7,396 nt of DNA from NCBI GenBank assembly GCA_937913075.1, contig CALEPU010000011.1:1-7396 (forward strand), in the 5' to 3' direction. The stretch comes from an uncultured Clostridia bacterium (GTDB lineage: Bacteria; Bacillota; Clostridia; Christensenellales; CAG-138). Positions within the stretch are counted from its first letter, which is position 1; each line of letters opens with the position of its first letter. A program made the position numbers and the translations under genes. A model generated the notes under the pieces. It searched no databases, was not told where the DNA came from, and worked only from the letters and a program-made list of their open reading frames with translations. Shown one piece after another: positions 6,037 to 7,396 of this stretch.

Positions 6037-7396
6037 ATGAGCAATATCGAGGAAAAGAGCGGCATCGCCAAAACGCATGCCGCACATGATGAGGGCATAA
6101 AATGCGACGAGCATCTCTGCTCGGTTTGCGGTCATAACTGCGGGCACAGCCACGCCGCCGAGAGGATCGCCTCTTCAAGGGTGACAGTGGAGCAGATGGC
6201 GGAAAGGCGCGAGGCGAGAGCAGCAAGGCAGGCGGAGCTTATTTCAGAGCACAAGCTCCCCGTCGTCTGCTTTACAATGAATATCGCGGGCGAGGTAAAG
6301 TACTCCCAAGCTATTGAGGTATGCTTCAACGCAGGCTGCGAGGAGCTTTCATCGGAGCTTATGCATATGGGCGCTCACCTTGTGCACGGCGAATATCATA
6401 TTGCCGAAACGGGCTGCGAGGCTTTCTTCTGTTTTGAGCATATCAACCCCCGTTTGTTGAAGGCGATCGCCGTAAAGGTCGAGGAAAAATTCGGCTTTGG
6501 CAGGCTTTTCGATATCGACGTCATCGGAACGGACGGGCAGAAGCTTGCGCGTCCCAAGCCCCGTAAATGCCTTATCTGTGACAATGACGCGCAGGTCTGC
6601 GCCAGAAGCAGGGCGCATACTTTAAAAGAGCTCGGCGAAAAGACCGAAGAGCTGCTGAGGGACGCCATCGCTTACGCTGCAAGCGTTACCGCTTACGACG
6701 CACTTATAGCCGAGGTCAACACCACGCCCAAGCCCGGGCTCGTCGATCTCAACAATTCCGGTGCAAATTCCGATATGGACGCATCAACCTTCTATAAGGG
6801 AGCTGAGGCGCTTGCGCCGTATTATTATTCCATGGCATACACCGCCGCCGACGTTGGCTCTCCCGCAAGCGGTCACGGCGAGGGCTGCACCGTCGACGAG
6901 CATATAAACTGTGCGGACTGCGCGGCGCACGAAGCTTGCGGGCTTTCTCACGGCGCGAGCCTTATGACAAAGCTCACTCTGCTCGGCGTTGAAGCTGAGG
7001 CGGCGATGAAGCTTGCGACGGAAGGCGTAAACACCCACAAGGGCGCCATTTACTGCCTCGGGCTTTTGGCAAGCGCTTACGCGAAGCTTGCCGCCGAGAA
7101 CAAGCCCCTCGCGGCGCTTGATATTATAGAAGAGGCAAAGGAGCTTGCAAAGCTTCGTCCGGCGCCCGCCGGCGGCACCAACGGCGACGAGGTCCGCCGC
7201 AGCGGACGCATCATCGAGGTGCCGGTGGGCGAGGAAATGGTCGGGCGTGTGGTCGATTCCCTCGGCAACCCCATCGACGGCGGAGGAGAGATCCACACCA
7301 TTGAGACACGGCCCATCGAGAGCCCGGCCCCCGGCGTGATTTCGCGCCGTCCGGTTTCGGTTCCGATGCAGACCGGCATTAAGGCCATCGACGCCC
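6037..7396 (+). CDS. citXG: CitX-CitG fusion, 3' end replaced in frame by an ATP synthase alpha fragment
   Basis: The open frame has no stop before the window edge. Residues 1-48 are an extension with a Cys/His cluster (C23, H26, C28, C31, H33, C35, H37, H39). Residues about 49-205 are CitX, which transfers the phosphoribosyl-dephospho-CoA group to CitD. The evidence is TVEQMAERREARAARQ (50-65), GRLFDIDVI (155-163) and the family motif RKCLIC....QVCARSRAH (176-194). Residues about 210-378 are CitG, which makes triphosphoribosyl-dephospho-CoA from ATP and dephospho-CoA. The evidence is EVNTTPKPGLVDLNNSGA (226-243) and GVNTHKGAIYCLGLL (330-344). CitG contains an unusual Cys/His-rich insert at about 279-306. 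From residue about 383 the frame is ATP synthase alpha, so the last part of CitG is missing. CitX-CitG fusions are known in Firmicutes. The start follows an in-frame stop at 6025-6027; the nearest SD-like GAGGAA (6019-6024) is 12 nt away, so initiation may rely on coupling. Confidence 0.88.
   Translation, partial: MSNIEEKSGIAKTHAAHDEGIKCDEHLCSVCGHNCGHSHAAERIASSRVTVEQMAERREARAARQAELISEHKLPVVCFTMNIAGEVKYSQAIEVCFNAGCEELSSELMHMGAHLVHGEYHIAETGCEAFFCFEHINPRLLKAIAVKVEEKFGFGRLFDIDVIGTDGQKLARPKPRKCLICDNDAQVCARSRAHTLKELGEKTEELLRDAIAYAASVTAYDALIAEVNTTPKPGLVDLNNSGANSDMDASTFYKGAEALAPYYYSMAYTAADVGSPASGHGEGCTVDEHINCADCAAHEACGLSHGASLMTKLTLLGVEAEAAMKLATEGVNTHKGAIYCLGLLASAYAKLAAENKPLAALDIIEEAKELAKLRPAPAGGTNGDEVRRSGRIIEVPVGEEMVGRVVDSLGNPIDGGGEIHTIETRPIESPAPGVISRRPVSVPMQTGIKAIDA
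7183..7396 (+). other. atpA: ATP synthase F1 alpha subunit fragment joined to citG (probable chimeric junction)
   Basis: From about 7183 the translation reads GDEVRRSGRIIEVPVG, then GRVVDSLGNPIDG, TRPIESPAPGVISRR and MQTGIKAIDA. This is unmistakably bacterial F1 alpha, roughly residues 90-160, ending just before the Walker A region. There is no AtpA N-terminus, start codon or atp operon context; the segment simply continues the CitG frame. Proline codon use shifts from nearly all CCC in the CitXG part to a mix richer in CCG (4 of 7), weakly supporting a different source. The segment can be a real part of atpA only if the join is an assembly artefact or a recombination. Confidence 0.9.

Noticed and set aside
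6784..7296. A 170-codon open frame on the - strand at the right end
   Set aside because: Antisense of citXG crossing the AtpA junction; no family features.

Overview
The window carries a citrate lyase operon on the + strand. The organism is most likely an anaerobic member of the Clostridia (Firmicutes). This rests on GC-rich coding sequence, GGAGG-type ribosome binding sites, a CitX-CitG fusion, a TPR/RCC1-like surface protein and intergenic arrays of small hairpins. The taxon is an inference from style, not from a marker gene.

Layout. Positions 1-93 (- strand) hold the first 31 codons of a divergent gene, probably a NUDIX hydrolase, with an extended -10 promoter. The divergent intergenic region (94-305) also carries a plausible sigma-A promoter for the cit operon (184-212) and a leader stem-loop (232-260). 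Then follow citD (acyl carrier protein, 306-608), citE (citryl lyase subunit, 605-1495, ATGA overlap with citD) and citF (acyl transferase subunit, 1500-3038). A 275-bp non-coding gap comes next. It starts with a perfect 15-bp hairpin (3048-3081) and continues as a modular array of small hairpins bounded by ATATCGC or GCGATAT boxes (3082-3302). After it come citC (citrate lyase ligase, 3314-4321), an unexpected membrane-anchored TPR plus seven-repeat RCC1-like protein (4345-6027), and a citX-citG fusion starting at 6037.

How the genes work together. CitG makes the triphosphoribosyl-dephospho-CoA precursor and CitX attaches it to Ser14 of CitD. CitC acetylates the thiol of that prosthetic group. 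CitF then swaps acetyl for citryl, and CitE splits citryl-ACP into oxaloacetate and acetyl-ACP. Every part needed to build and activate citrate lyase is present. No citrate transporter, oxaloacetate decarboxylase or regulator lies in the window.

Points of most interest. (1) The citXG reading frame runs without a stop into about 71 codons of ATP synthase alpha subunit (from about 7183 to the window end). CitG loses its C-terminal part, and the join is probably an assembly chimera at a short shared GDEVRR-coding stretch. (2) CitXG carries two similar Cys/His-rich motifs, one in an N-terminal extension and one inside the CitG half, possibly a metal-binding module. (3) A TPR/beta-propeller surface protein sits inside the operon between citC and citXG. 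(4) The hairpin array between citF and citC could fold as a branched cruciform and may set the ratio of lyase subunits to maturation enzymes.
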